A stretch of 64,000 nt of DNA. Source: Siphonodentalium dalli. Lineage: Eukaryota > Mollusca > Scaphopoda > Gadilida > Siphonodentaliidae. The notes below the pieces were generated by a model that worked only from the letters and a program-made list of their open reading frames with translations, did no database searches and was not told the DNA's origin. The stretch spans positions 10,680,036 to 10,744,035 of the forward strand of contig CP136069.1 of NCBI GenBank assembly GCA_032622095.1, written 5' to 3'. The position numbers were made by a program, and so were the translations under genes. Positions 15,901 to 30,900 of the stretch are shown here, one piece after another; within the stretch, counting starts at the first letter, position 1, and every line of letters starts with the position of its first letter.

Positions 15901-18900
15901 TCAAAATATAGACCTTACTGAAATCAAATATGGATTATATCGAGCAGTAGTGGTTTATTTTTCCAATATGAGGCATCCTGAAAATTAGTGTCAATCCTCA
16001 AAATAAAGCCAAAAAATTTAGCTTTTTTTTTCAATTTTACTAGCTAATGCATCTTGTATAACTGAAGTATGTCCTTATATACCATAATATTACTAAATTG
16101 AAGAGGAAATGTTAATATACATTTTGAGAGGGATATATTGTCCAATTTTAAACCCTTTTCATGCAGAATTTGGCAATTTATAATAAATATTTACCAAAAT
16201 TAACAGAAAATAAAAATAAAAAATATTTTAATAGCAATGTAAAGCAACCATAAGTCAATTTAAATATCGAAACATTATGATACAACATTAGACAAAGCCT
16301 CAGGAATGAATTTTACCAGATGGCAGGGCATACTGTCTGTTTAACAAAGCTGCCATGACAGTTTTGCACGACAGTAACTCTAGTGGTGACGCCATCACCC
16401 CCCTCCCGACTTGGGGTGGAGCTACGGTCCAAGATAAGGCTACTGGGTGCCGGAAAAGCTTAATTGGGTCAAATGACACATTTTCCCAATGGGTGGGGTG
16501 GGGGGGGGGGCTAACACTCGTCAAAATTGTGGGGAGGGGGGCTTTAGACCCCCTGACCCCCTAATGGTACCTGACATCCATGCAAAATTACCAGATTTAT
16601 CACTTTCTTTACTATCTACAGGCGAATCCATGCGTTTCTTCTTTAAATCTGTCCAAAATGTGGTCATTATCATTTGAAAATAAGAAAATATGGAAATAAC
16701 AACTTATCATGGCGAGACGTGAAATTTCGTAAAATTCAAATTTTTCTTATAGGAATCACGGAACTAAATGGTTTCCCATAGGCGACAGTGTTAACGTTTC
16801 GGCCAAATTCGCTGAATTGAAGCCTGCAGGCCATACCAGTGATGTTTACCCAGCTAGATTGACACCAGTTGATCACGAAAATGCAAGAAAAATCATAGGT
16901 CATGTGTTTGCTTTTTAAAATAAATCCCCAAGTGTACGACAGGGCTATCTCACAGCCAAATTTGATCTGGAAAAACCCAGATCTACAACAGCTAGTTAAA
17001 TACATTTCCCGCTCACAAAAATCCGTTCCCCCATTCATTCACCAGTTCAAATTATTTAGATATTATGTACAAATCAAATAAACGCGATGTCATCCTTTAA
17101 TAACGTGTCGCATGTATCAGGTGAAGGTCATTCTTCGGTTACCTTCACCTTTAGCATTCCACGGTGTACTCGCTCCCCGACTCCAGAACACATTTAGCTC
17201 CCTGATTCCTATATATATGTATATGTGTGAATAACAGCGTTTCTTATAGTATTTTATCAAAATATAGACCTTACTGAAATCAAATATGGATTATATCGAG
17301 CAGTAGTGGTTTATTTTTCCAATATGAGGCATCCTGAAAATTAGTGTCAATCCTCAAAATAAAGCCAAAAAATTTAGCTTTTTTTTTCAATTTTACTAGC
17401 TAATGCATCTTGTATAACTGAAGTATGTCCTTATATACCATAATATTACTAAATTGAAGAGGAAATGTTAATATACATTTTGAGAGGGATATATTGTCCA
17501 ATTTTAAACCCTTTTCATGCAGAATTTGGCAATTTATAATAAATATTTACCAAAATTAACAGAAAATAAAAATAAAAAATATTTTAATAGCAATGTAAAG
17601 CAACCATAAGTCAATTTAAATATCGAAACATTATGATACAACATTAGACAAAGCCTCAGGAATGAATTTTACCAGATGGCAGGGCATACTGTCTGTTTAA
17701 CAAAGCTGCCATGACAGTTTTGCACGACAGTAACTCTAGTGGTGACGCCATCACCCCCCTCCCGACTTGGGGTGGAGCTACGGTCCAAGATAAGGCTACT
17801 GGGTGCCGGAAAAGCTTAATTGGGTCAAATGACACATTTTCCCAATGGGTGGGGTGGGGGGGGGGGCTAACACTCGTCAAAATTGTGGGGAGGGGGGCTT
17901 TAGACCCCCTGACCCCCTAATGGTACCTGACATCCATGCAAAATTACCAGATTTATCACTTTCTTTACTATCTACAGGCGAATCCATGCGTTTCTTCTTT
18001 AAATCTGTCCAAAATGTGGTCATTATCATTTGAAAATAAGAAAATATGGAAATAACAACTTATCATGGCGAGACGTGAAATTTCGTAAAATTCAAATTTT
18101 TCTTATAGGAATCACGGAACTAAATGGTTTCCCATAGGCGACAGTGTTAACGTTTCGGCCAAATTCGCTGAATTGAAGCCTGCAGGCCATACCAGTGATG
18201 TTTACCCAGCTAGATTGACACCAGTTGATCACGAAAATGCAAGAAAAATCATAGGTCATGTGTTTGCTTTTTAAAATAAATCCCCAAGTGTACGACAGGG
18301 CTATCTCACAGCCAAATTTGATCTGGAAAAACCCAGATCTACAACAGCTAGTTAAATACATTTCCCGCTCACAAAAATCCGTTCCCCCATTCATTCACCA
18401 GTTCAAATTATTTAGATATTATGTACAAATCAAATAAACGCGATGTCATCCTTTAATAACGTGTCGCATGTATCAGGTGAAGGTCATTCTTCGGTTACCT
18501 TCACCTTTAGCATTCCACGGTGTACTCGCTCCCCGACTCCAGAACACATTTAGCTCCCTGATTCCTATATATATGTATATGTGTGAATAACAGCGTTTCT
18601 TATAGTATTTTATCAAAATATAGACCTTACTGAAATCAAATATGGATTATATCGAGCAGTAGTGGTTTATTTTTCCAATATGAGGCATCCTGAAAATTAG
18701 TGTCAATCCTCAAAATAAAGCCAAAAAATTTAGCTTTTTTTTTCAATTTTACTAGCTAATGCATCTTGTATAACTGAAGTATGTCCTTATATACCATAAT
18801 ATTACTAAATTGAAGAGGAAATGTTAATATACATTTTGAGAGGGATATATTGTCCAATTTTAAACCCTTTTCATGCAGAATTTGGCAATTTATAATAAAT

Positions 18901-21900
18901 ATTTACCAAAATTAACAGAAAATAAAAATAAAAAATATTTTAATAGCAATGTAAAGCAACCATAAGTCAATTTAAATATCGAAACATTATGATACAACAT
19001 TAGACAAAGCCTCAGGAATGAATTTTACCAGATGGCAGGGCATACTGTCTGTTTAACAAAGCTGCCATGACAGTTTTGCACGACAGTAACTCTAGTGGTG
19101 ACGCCATCACCCCCCTCCCGACTTGGGGTGGAGCTACGGTCCAAGATAAGGCTACTGGGTGCCGGAAAAGCTTAATTGGGTCAAATGACACATTTTCCCA
19201 ATGGGTGGGGTGGGGGGGGGGGCTAACACTCGTCAAAATTGTGGGGAGGGGGGCTTTAGACCCCCTGACCCCCTAATGGTACCTGACATCCATGCAAAAT
19301 TACCAGATTTATCACTTTCTTTACTATCTACAGGCGAATCCATGCGTTTCTTCTTTAAATCTGTCCAAAATGTGGTCATTATCATTTGAAAATAAGAAAA
19401 TATGGAAATAACAACTTATCATGGCGAGACGTGAAATTTCGTAAAATTCAAATTTTTCTTATAGGAATCACGGAACTAAATGGTTTCCCATAGGCGACAG
19501 TGTTAACGTTTCGGCCAAATTCGCTGAATTGAAGCCTGCAGGCCATACCAGTGATGTTTACCCAGCTAGATTGACACCAGTTGATCACGAAAATGCAAGA
19601 AAAATCATAGGTCATGTGTTTGCTTTTTAAAATAAATCCCCAAGTGTACGACAGGGCTATCTCACAGCCAAATTTGATCTGGAAAAACCCAGATCTACAA
19701 CAGCTAGTTAAATACATTTCCCGCTCACAAAAATCCGTTCCCCCATTCATTCACCAGTTCAAATTATTTAGATATTATGTACAAATCAAATAAACGCGAT
19801 GTCATCCTTTAATAACGTGTCGCATGTATCAGGTGAAGGTCATTCTTCGGTTACCTTCACCTTTAGCATTCCACGGTGTACTCGCTCCCCGACTCCAGAA
19901 CACATTTAGCTCCCTGATTCCTATATATATGTATATGTGTGAATAACAGCGTTTCTTATAGTATTTTATCAAAATATAGACCTTACTGAAATCAAATATG
20001 GATTATATCGAGCAGTAGTGGTTTATTTTTCCAATATGAGGCATCCTGAAAATTAGTGTCAATCCTCAAAATAAAGCCAAAAAATTTAGCCTTTTTTTTC
20101 AATTTTACTAGCTAATGCATCTTGTATAACTGAAGTATGTCCTTATATACCATAATATTACTAAATTGAAGAGGAAATGTTAATATACATTTTGAGAGGG
20201 ATATATTGTCCAATTTTAAACCCTTTTCATGCAGAATTTGGCAATTTATAATAAATATTTACCAAAATTAACAGAAAATAAAAATAAAAAATATTTTAAT
20301 AGCAATGTAAAGCAACCATAAGTCAATTTAAATATCGAAACATTATGATACAACATTAGACAAAGCCTCAGGAATGAATTTTACCAGATGGCAGGGCATA
20401 CTGTCTGTTTAACAAAGCTGCCATGACAGTTTTGCACGACAGTAACTCTAGTGGTGACGCCATCACCCCCCTCCCGACTTGGGGTGGAGCTACGGTCCAA
20501 GATAATGCTACTGGGTGCCGGAAAAGCTTAATTGGGTCAAATGACACATTTTCCCAATGGGTGGGGTGGGGGGGGGGGGGCTAACACTCGTCAAAATTGT
20601 GGGGAGGGGGGCTTTAGACCCCCTGACCCCCTAATGGTACCTGACATCCATGCAAAATTACCAGATTTATCACTTTCTTTACTATCTACAGGCGAATCCA
20701 TGCGTTTCTTCTTTAAATCTGTCCAAAATGTGGTCATTATCATTTGAAAATAAGAAAATATGGAAATAACAACTTATCATGGCGAGACGTGAAATTTCGT
20801 AAAATTCAAATTTTTCTTATAGGAATCACGGAACTAAATGGTTTCCCATAGGCGACAGTGTTAACGTTTCGGCCAAATTCGCTGAATTGAAGCCTGCAGG
20901 CCATACCAGTGATGTTTACCCAGCTAGATTGACACCAGTTGATCACGAAAATGCAAGAAAAATCATAGGTCATGTGTTTGCTTTTTAAAATAAATCCCCA
21001 AGTGTACGACAGGGCTATCTCACAGCCAAATTTGATCTGGAAAAACCCAGATCTACAACAGCTAGTTAAATACATTTCCCGCTCACAAAAATCCGTTCCC
21101 CCATTCATTCACCAGTTCAAATTATTTAGATATTATGTACAAATCAAATAAACGCGATGTCATCCTTTAATAACGTGTCGCATGTATCAGGTGAAGGTCA
21201 TTCTTCGGTTACCTTCACCTTTAGCATTCCACGGTGTACTCGCTCCCCGACTCCAGAACACATTTAGCTCCCTGATTCCTATATATATGTATATGTGTGA
21301 ATAACAGCGTTTCTTATAGTATTTTATCAAAATATAGACCTTACTGAAATCAAATATGGATTATATCGAGCAGTAGTGGTTTATTTTTCCAATATGAGGC
21401 ATCCTGAAAATTAGTGTCAATCCTCAAAATAAAGCCAAAAAATTTAGCTTTTTTTTTCAATTTTACTAGCTAATGCATCTTGTATAACTGAAGTATGTCC
21501 TTATATACCATAATATTACTAAATTGAAGAGGAAATGTTAATATACATTTTGAGAGGGATATATTGTCCAATTTTAAACCCTTTTCATGCAGAATTTGGC
21601 AATTTATAATAAATATTTACCAAAATTAACAGAAAATAAAAATAAAAAATATTTTAATAGCAATGTAAAGCAACCATAAGTCAATTTAAATATCGAAACA
21701 TTATGATACAACATTAGACAAAGCCTCAGGAATGAATTTTACCAGATGGCAGGGCATACTGTCTGTTTAACAAAGCTGCCATGACAGTTTTGCACGACAG
21801 TAACTCTAGTGGTGACGCCATCACCCCCCTCCCGACTTGGGGTGGAGCTACGGTCCAAGATAAGGCTACTGGGTGCCGGAAAAGCTTAATTGGGTCAAAT

Positions 21901-24900
21901 GACACATTTTCCCAATGGGTGGGGTGGGGGGGGGCTAACACTCGTCAAAATTGTGGGGAGGGGGGCTTTAGACCCCCTGACCCCCTAATGGTACCTGACA
22001 TCCATGCAAAATTACCAGATTTATCACTTTCTTTACTATCTACAGGCGAATCCATGCGTTTCTTCTTTAAATCTGTCCAAAATGTGGTCATTATCATTTG
22101 AAAATAAGAAAATATGGAAATAACAACTTATCATGGCGAGACGTGAAATTTCGTAAAATTCAAATTTTTCTTATAGGAATCACGGAACTAAATGGTTTCC
22201 CATAGGCGACAGTGTTAACGTTTCGGCCAAATTCGCTGAATTGAAGCCTGCAGGCCATACCAGTGATGTTTACCCAGCTAGATTGACACCAGTTGATCAC
22301 GAAAATGCAAGAAAAATCATAGGTCATGTGTTTGCTTTTTAAAATAAATCCCCAAGTGTACGACAGGGCTATCTCACAGCCAAATTTGATCTGGAAAAAC
22401 CCAGATCTACAACAGCTAGTTAAATACATTTCCCGCTCACAAAAATCCGTTCCCCCATTCATTCACCAGTTCAAATTATTTAGATATTATGTACAAATCA
22501 AATAAACGCGATGTCATCCTTTAATAACGTGTCGCATGTATCAGGTGAAGGTCATTCTTCGGTTACCTTCACCTTTAGCATTCCACGGTGTACTCGCTCC
22601 CCGACTCCAGAACACATTTAGCTCCCTGATTCCTATATATATGTATATGTGTGAATAACAGCGTTTCTTATAGTATTTTATCAAAATATAGACCTTACTG
22701 AAATCAAATATGGATTATATCGAGCAGTAGTGGTTTATTTTTCCAATATGAGGCATCCTGAAAATTAGTGTCAATCCTCAAAATAAAGCCAAAAAATTTA
22801 GCTTTTTTTTTCAATTTTACTAGCTAATGCATCTTGTATAACTGAAGTATGTCCTTATATACCATAATATTACTAAATTGAAGAGGAAATGTTAATATAC
22901 ATTTTGAGAGGGATATATTGTCCAATTTTAAACCCTTTTCATGCAGAATTTGGCAATTTATAATAAATATTTACCAAAATTAACAGAAAATAAAAATAAA
23001 AAATATTTTAATAGCAATGTAAAGCAACCATAAGTCAATTTAAATATCGAAACATTATGATACAACATTAGACAAAGCCTCAGGAATGAATTTTACCAGA
23101 TGGCAGGGCATACTGTCTGTTTAACAAAGCTGCCATGACAGTTTTGCACGACAGTAACTCTAGTGGTGACGCCATCACCCCCCTCCCGACTTGGGGTGGA
23201 GCTACGGTCCAAGATAAGGCTACTGGGTGCCGGAAAAGCTTAATTGGGTCAAATGACACATTTTCCCAATGGGTGGGGTGGGGGGGGGCTAACACTCGTC
23301 AAAATTGTGGGGAGGGGGGCTTTAGACCCCCTGACCCCCTAATGGTACCTGACATCCATGCAAAATTACCAGATTTATCACTTTCTTTACTATCTACAGG
23401 CGAATCCATGCGTTTCTTCTTTAAATCTGTCCAAAATGTGGTCATTATCATTTGAAAATAAGAAAATATGGAAATAACAACTTATCATGGCGAGACGTGA
23501 AATTTCGTAAAATTCAAATTTTTCTTATAGGAATCACGGAACTAAATGGTTTCCCATAGGCGACAGTGTTAACGTTTCGGCCAAATTCGCTGAATTGAAG
23601 CCTGCAGGCCATACCAGTGATGTTTACCCAGCTAGATTGACACCAGTTGATCACGAAAATGCAAGAAAAATCATAGGTCATGTGTTTGCTTTTTAAAATA
23701 AATCCCCAAGTGTACGACAGGGCTATCTCACAGCCAAATTTGATCTGGAAAAACCCAGATCTACAACAGCTAGTTAAATACATTTCCCGCTCACAAAAAT
23801 CCGTTCCCCCATTCATTCACCAGTTCAAATTATTTAGATATTATGTACAAATCAAATAAACGCGATGTCATCCTTTAATAACGTGTCGCATGTATCAGGT
23901 GAAGGTCATTCTTCGGTTACCTTCACCTTTAGCATTCCACGGTGTACTCGCTCCCCGACTCCAGAACACATTTAGCTCCCTGATTCCTATATATATGTAT
24001 ATGTGTGAATAACAGCGTTTCTTATAGTATTTTATCAAAATATAGACCTTACTGAAATCAAATATGGATTATATCGAGCAGTAGTGGTTTATTTTTCCAA
24101 TATGAGGCATCCTGAAAATTAGTGTCAATCCTCAAAATAAAGCCAAAAAATTTAGCTTTTTTTTTCAATTTTACTAGCTAATGCATCTTGTATAACTGAA
24201 GTATGTCCTTATATACCATAATATTACTAAATTGAAGAGGAAATGTTAATATACATTTTGAGAGGGATATATTGTCCAATTTTAAACCCTTTTCATGCAG
24301 AATTTGGCAATTTATAATAAATATTTACCAAAATTAACAGAAAATAAAAATAAAAAATATTTTAATAGCAATGTAAAGCAACCATAAGTCAATTTAAATA
24401 TCGAAACATTATGATACAACATTAGACAAAGCCTCAGGAATGAATTTTACCAGATGGCAGGGCATACTGTCTGTTTAACAAAGCTGCCATGACAGTTTTG
24501 CACGACAGTAACTCTAGTGGTGACGCCATCACCCCCCTCCCGACTTGGGGTGGAGCTACGGTCCAAGATAAGGCTACTGGGTGCCGGAAAAGCTTAATTG
24601 GGTCAAATGACACATTTTCCCAATGGGTGGGGTGGGGGGGGCTAACACTCGTCAAAATTGTGGGGAGGGGGGCTTTAGACCCCCTGACCCCCTAATGGTA
24701 CCTGACATCCATGCAAAATTACCAGATTTATCACTTTCTTTACTATCTACAGGCGAATCCATGCGTTTCTTCTTTAAATCTGTCCAAAATGTGGTCATTA
24801 TCATTTGAAAATAAGAAAATATGGAAATAACAACTTATCATGGCGAGACGTGAAATTTCGTAAAATTCAAATTTTTCTTATAGGAATCACGGAACTAAAT

Positions 24901-27900
24901 GGTTTCCCATAGGCGACAGTGTTAACGTTTCGGCCAAATTCGCTGAATTGAAGCCTGCAGGCCATACCAGTGATGTTTACCCAGCTAGATTGACACCAGT
25001 TGATCACGAAAATGCAAGAAAAATCATAGGTCATGTGTTTGCTTTTTAAAATAAATCCCCAAGTGTACGACAGGGCTATCTCACAGCCAAATTTGATCTG
25101 GAAAAACCCAGATCTACAACAGCTAGTTAAATACATTTCCCGCTCACAAAAATCCGTTCCCCCATTCATTCACCAGTTCAAATTATTTAGATATTATGTA
25201 CAAATCAAATAAACGCGATGTCATCCTTTAATAACGTGTCGCATGTATCAGGTGAAGGTCATTCTTCGGTTACCTTCACCTTTAGCATTCCACGGTGTAC
25301 TCGCTCCCCGACTCCAGAACACATTTAGCTCCCTGATTCCTATATATATGTATATGTGTGAATAACAGCGTTTCTTATAGTATTTTATCAAAATATAGAC
25401 CTTACTGAAATCAAATATGGATTATATCGAGCAGTAGTGGTTTATTTTTCCAATATGAGGCATCCTGAAAATTAGTGTCAATCCTCAAAATAAAGCCAAA
25501 AAATTTAGCTTTTTTTTTCAATTTTACTAGCTAATGCATCTTGTATAACTGAAGTATGTCCTTATATACCATAATATTACTAAATTGAAGAGGAAATGTT
25601 AATATACATTTTGAGAGGGATATATTGTCCAATTTTAAACCCTTTTCATGCAGAATTTGGCAATTTATAATAAATATTTACCAAAATTAACAGAAAATAA
25701 AAATAAAAAATATTTTAATAGCAATGTAAAGCAACCATAAGTCAATTTAAATATCGAAACATTATGATACAACATTAGACAAAGCCTCAGGAATGAATTT
25801 TACCAGATGGCAGGGCATACTGTCTGTTTAACAAAGCTGCCATGACAGTTTTGCACGACAGTAACTCTAGTGGTGACGCCATCACCCCCCTCCCGACTTG
25901 GGGTGGAGCTACGGTCCAAGATAAGGCTACTGGGTGCCGGAAAAGCTTAATTGGGTCAAATGACACATTTTCCCAATGGGTGGGGTGGGGGGGGGCTAAC
26001 ACTCGTCAAAATTGTGGGGAGGGGGGCTTTAGACCCCCTGACCCCCTAATGGTACCTGACATCCATGCAAAATTACCAGATTTATCACTTTCTTTACTAT
26101 CTACAGGCGAATCCATGCGTTTCTTCTTTAAATCTGTCCAAAATGTGGTCATTATCATTTGAAAATAAGAAAATATGGAAATAACAACTTATCATGGCGA
26201 GACGTGAAATTTCGTAAAATTCAAATTTTTCTTATAGGAATCACGGAACTAAATGGTTTCCCATAGGCGACAGTGTTAACGTTTCGGCCAAATTCGCTGA
26301 ATTGAAGCCTGCAGGCCATACCAGTGATGTTTACCCAGCTAGATTGACACCAGTTGATCACGAAAATGCAAGAAAAATCATAGGTCATGTGTTTGCTTTT
26401 TAAAATAAATCCCCAAGTGTACGACAGGGCTATCTCACAGCCAAATTTGATCTGGAAAAACCCAGATCTACAACAGCTAGTTAAATACATTTCCCGCTCA
26501 CAAAAATCCGTTCCCCCATTCATTCACCAGTTCAAATTATTTAGATATTATGTACAAATCAAATAAACGCGATGTCATCCTTTAATAACGTGTCGCATGT
26601 ATCAGGTGAAGGTCATTCTTCGGTTACCTTCACCTTTAGCATTCCACGGTGTACTCGCTCCCCGACTCCAGAACACATTTAGCTCCCTGATTCCTATATA
26701 TATGTATATGTGTGAATAACAGCGTTTCTTATAGTATTTTATCAAAATATAGACCTTACTGAAATCAAATATGGATTATATCGAGCAGTAGTGGTTTATT
26801 TTTCCAATATGAGGCATCCTGAAAATTAGTGTCAATCCTCAAAATAAAGCCAAAAAATTTAGCTTTTTTTTTCAATTTTACTAGCTAATGCATCTTGTAT
26901 AACTGAAGTATGTCCTTATATACCATAATATTACTAAATTGAAGAGGAAATGTTAATATACATTTTGAGAGGGATATATTGTCCAATTTTAAACCCTTTT
27001 CATGCAGAATTTGGCAATTTATAATAAATATTTACCAAAATTAACAGAAAATAAAAATAAAAAATATTTTAATAGCAATGTAAAGCAACCATAAGTCAAT
27101 TTAAATATCGAAACATTATGATACAACATTAGACAAAGCCTCAGGAATGAATTTTACCAGATGGCAGGGCATACTGTCTGTTTAACAAAGCTGCCATGAC
27201 AGTTTTGCACGACAGTAACTCTAGTGGTGACGCCATCACCCCCCTCCCGACTTGGGGTGGAGCTACGGTCCAAGATAAGGCTACTGGGTGCCGGAAAAGC
27301 TTAATTGGGTCAAATGACACATTTTCCCAATGGGTGGGGTGGGGGGGGGCTAACACTCGTCAAAATTGTGGGGAGGGGGGCTTTAGACCCCCTGACCCCC
27401 TAATGGTACCTGACATCCATGCAAAATTACCAGATTTATCACTTTCTTTACTATCTACAGGCGAATCCATGCGTTTCTTCTTTAAATCTGTCCAAAATGT
27501 GGTCATTATCATTTGAAAATAAGAAAATATGGAAATAACAACTTATCATGGCGAGACGTGAAATTTCGTAAAATTCAAATTTTTCTTATAGGAATCACGG
27601 AACTAAATGGTTTCCCATAGGCGACAGTGTTAACGTTTCGGCCAAATTCGCTGAATTGAAGCCTGCAGGCCATACCAGTGATGTTTACCCAGCTAGATTG
27701 ACACCAGTTGATCACGAAAATGCAAGAAAAATCATAGGTCATGTGTTTGCTTTTTAAAATAAATCCCCAAGTGTACGACAGGGCTATCTCACAGCCAAAT
27801 TTGATCTGGAAAAACCCAGATCTACAACAGCTAGTTAAATACATTTCCCGCTCACAAAAATCCGTTCCCCCATTCATTCACCAGTTCAAATTATTTAGAT

Positions 27901-30900
27901 ATTATGTACAAATCAAATAAACGCGATGTCATCCTTTAATAACGTGTCGCATGTATCAGGTGAAGGTCATTCTTCGGTTACCTTCACCTTTAGCATTCCA
28001 CGGTGTACTCGCTCCCCGACTCCAGAACACATTTAGCTCCCTGATTCCTATATATATGTATATGTGTGAATAACAGCGTTTCTTATAGTATTTTATCAAA
28101 ATATAGACCTTACTGAAATCAAATATGGATTATATCGAGCAGTAGTGGTTTATTTTTCCAATATGAGGCATCCTGAAAATTAGTGTCAATCCTCAAAATA
28201 AAGCCAAAAAATTTAGCTTTTTTTTTCAATTTTACTAGCTAATGCATCTTGTATAACTGAAGTATGTCCTTATATACCATAATATTACTAAATTGAAGAG
28301 GAAATGTTAATATACATTTTGAGAGGGATATATTGTCCAATTTTAAACCCTTTTCATGCAGAATTTGGCAATTTATAATAAATATTTACCAAAATTAACA
28401 GAAAATAAAAATAAAAAATATTTTAATAGCAATGTAAAGCAACCATAAGTCAATTTAAATATCGAAACATTATGATACAACATTAGACAAAGCCTCAGGA
28501 ATGAATTTTACCAGATGGCAGGGCATACTGTCTGTTTAACAAAGCTGCCATGACAGTTTTGCACGACAGTAACTCTAGTGGTGACGCCATCACCCCCCTC
28601 CCGACTTGGGGTGGAGCTACGGTCCAAGATAAGGCTACTGGGTGCCGGAAAAGCTTAATTGGGTCAAATGACACATTTTCCCAATGGGTGGGGTGGGGGG
28701 GGGCTAACACTCGTCAAAATTGTGGGGAGGGGGGCTTTAGACCCCCTGACCCCCTAATGGTACCTGACATCCATGCAAAATTACCAGATTTATCACTTTC
28801 TTTACTATCTACAGGCGAATCCATGCGTTTCTTCTTTAAATCTGTCCAAAATGTGGTCATTATCATTTGAAAATAAGAAAATATGGAAATAACAACTTAT
28901 CATGGCGAGACGTGAAATTTCGTAAAATTCAAATTTTTCTTATAGGAATCACGGAACTAAATGGTTTCCCATAGGCGACAGTGTTAACGTTTCGGCCAAA
29001 TTCGCTGAATTGAAGCCTGCAGGCCATACCAGTGATGTTTACCCAGCTAGATTGACACCAGTTGATCACGAAAATGCAAGAAAAATCATAGGTCATGTGT
29101 TTGCTTTTTAAAATAAATCCCCAAGTGTACGACAGGGCTATCTCACAGCCAAATTTGATCTGGAAAAACCCAGATCTACAACAGCTAGTTAAATACATTT
29201 CCCGCTCACAAAAATCCGTTCCCCCATTCATTCACCAGTTCAAATTATTTAGATATTATGTACAAATCAAATAAACGCGATGTCATCCTTTAATAACGTG
29301 TCGCATGTATCAGGTGAAGGTCATTCTTCGGTTACCTTCACCTTTAGCATTCCACGGTGTACTCGCTCCCCGACTCCAGAACACATTTAGCTCCCTGATT
29401 CCTATATATATGTATATGTGTGAATAACAGCGTTTCTTATAGTATTTTATCAAAATATAGACCTTACTGAAATCAAATATGGATTATATCGAGCAGTAGT
29501 GGTTTATTTTTCCAATATGAGGCATCCTGAAAATTAGTGTCAATCCTCAAAATAAAGCCAAAAAATTTAGCTTTTTTTTTCAATTTTACTAGCTAATGCA
29601 TCTTGTATAACTGAAGTATGTCCTTATATACCATAATATTACTAAATTGAAGAGGAAATGTTAATATACATTTTGAGAGGGATATATTGTCCAATTTTAA
29701 ACCCTTTTCATGCAGAATTTGGCAATTTATAATAAATATTTACCAAAATTAACAGAAAATAAAAATAAAAAATATTTTAATAGCAATGTAAAGCAACCAT
29801 AAGTCAATTTAAATATCGAAACATTATGATACAACATTAGACAAAGCCTCAGGAATGAATTTTACCAGATGGCAGGGCATACTGTCTGTTTAACAAAGCT
29901 GCCATGACAGTTTTGCACGACAGTAACTCTAGTGGTGACGCCATCACCCCCCTCCCGACTTGGGGTGGAGCTACGGTCCAAGATAAGGCTACTGGGTGCC
30001 GGAAAAGCTTAATTGGGTCAAATGACACATTTTCCCAATGGGTGGGGTGGGGGGGGGCTAACACTCGTCAAAATTGTGGGGAGGGGGGCTTTAGACCCCC
30101 TGACCCCCTAATGGTACCTGACATCCATGCAAAATTACCAGATTTATCACTTTCTTTACTATCTACAGGCGAATCCATGCGTTTCTTCTTTAAATCTGTC
30201 CAAAATGTGGTCATTATCATTTGAAAATAAGAAAATATGGAAATAACAACTTATCATGGCGAGACGTGAAATTTCGTAAAATTCAAATTTTTCTTATAGG
30301 AATCACGGAACTAAATGGTTTCCCATAGGCGACAGTGTTAACGTTTCGGCCAAATTCGCTGAATTGAAGCCTGCAGGCCATACCAGTGATGTTTACCCAG
30401 CTAGATTGACACCAGTTGATCACGAAAATGCAAGAAAAATCATAGGTCATGTGTTTGCTTTTTAAAATAAATCCCCAAGTGTACGACAGGGCTATCTCAC
30501 AGCCAAATTTGATCTGGAAAAACCCAGATCTACAACAGCTAGTTAAATACATTTCCCGCTCACAAAAATCCGTTCCCCCATTCATTCACCAGTTCAAATT
30601 ATTTAGATATTATGTACAAATCAAATAAACGCGATGTCATCCTTTAATAACGTGTCGCATGTATCAGGTGAAGGTCATTCTTCGGTTACCTTCACCTTTA
30701 GCATTCCACGGTGTACTCGCTCCCCGACTCCAGAACACATTTAGCTCCCTGATTCCTATATATATGTATATGTGTGAATAACAGCGTTTCTTATAGTATT
30801 TTATCAAAATATAGACCTTACTGAAATCAAATATGGATTATATCGAGCAGTAGTGGTTTATTTTTCCAATATGAGGCATCCTGAAAATTAGTGTCAATCC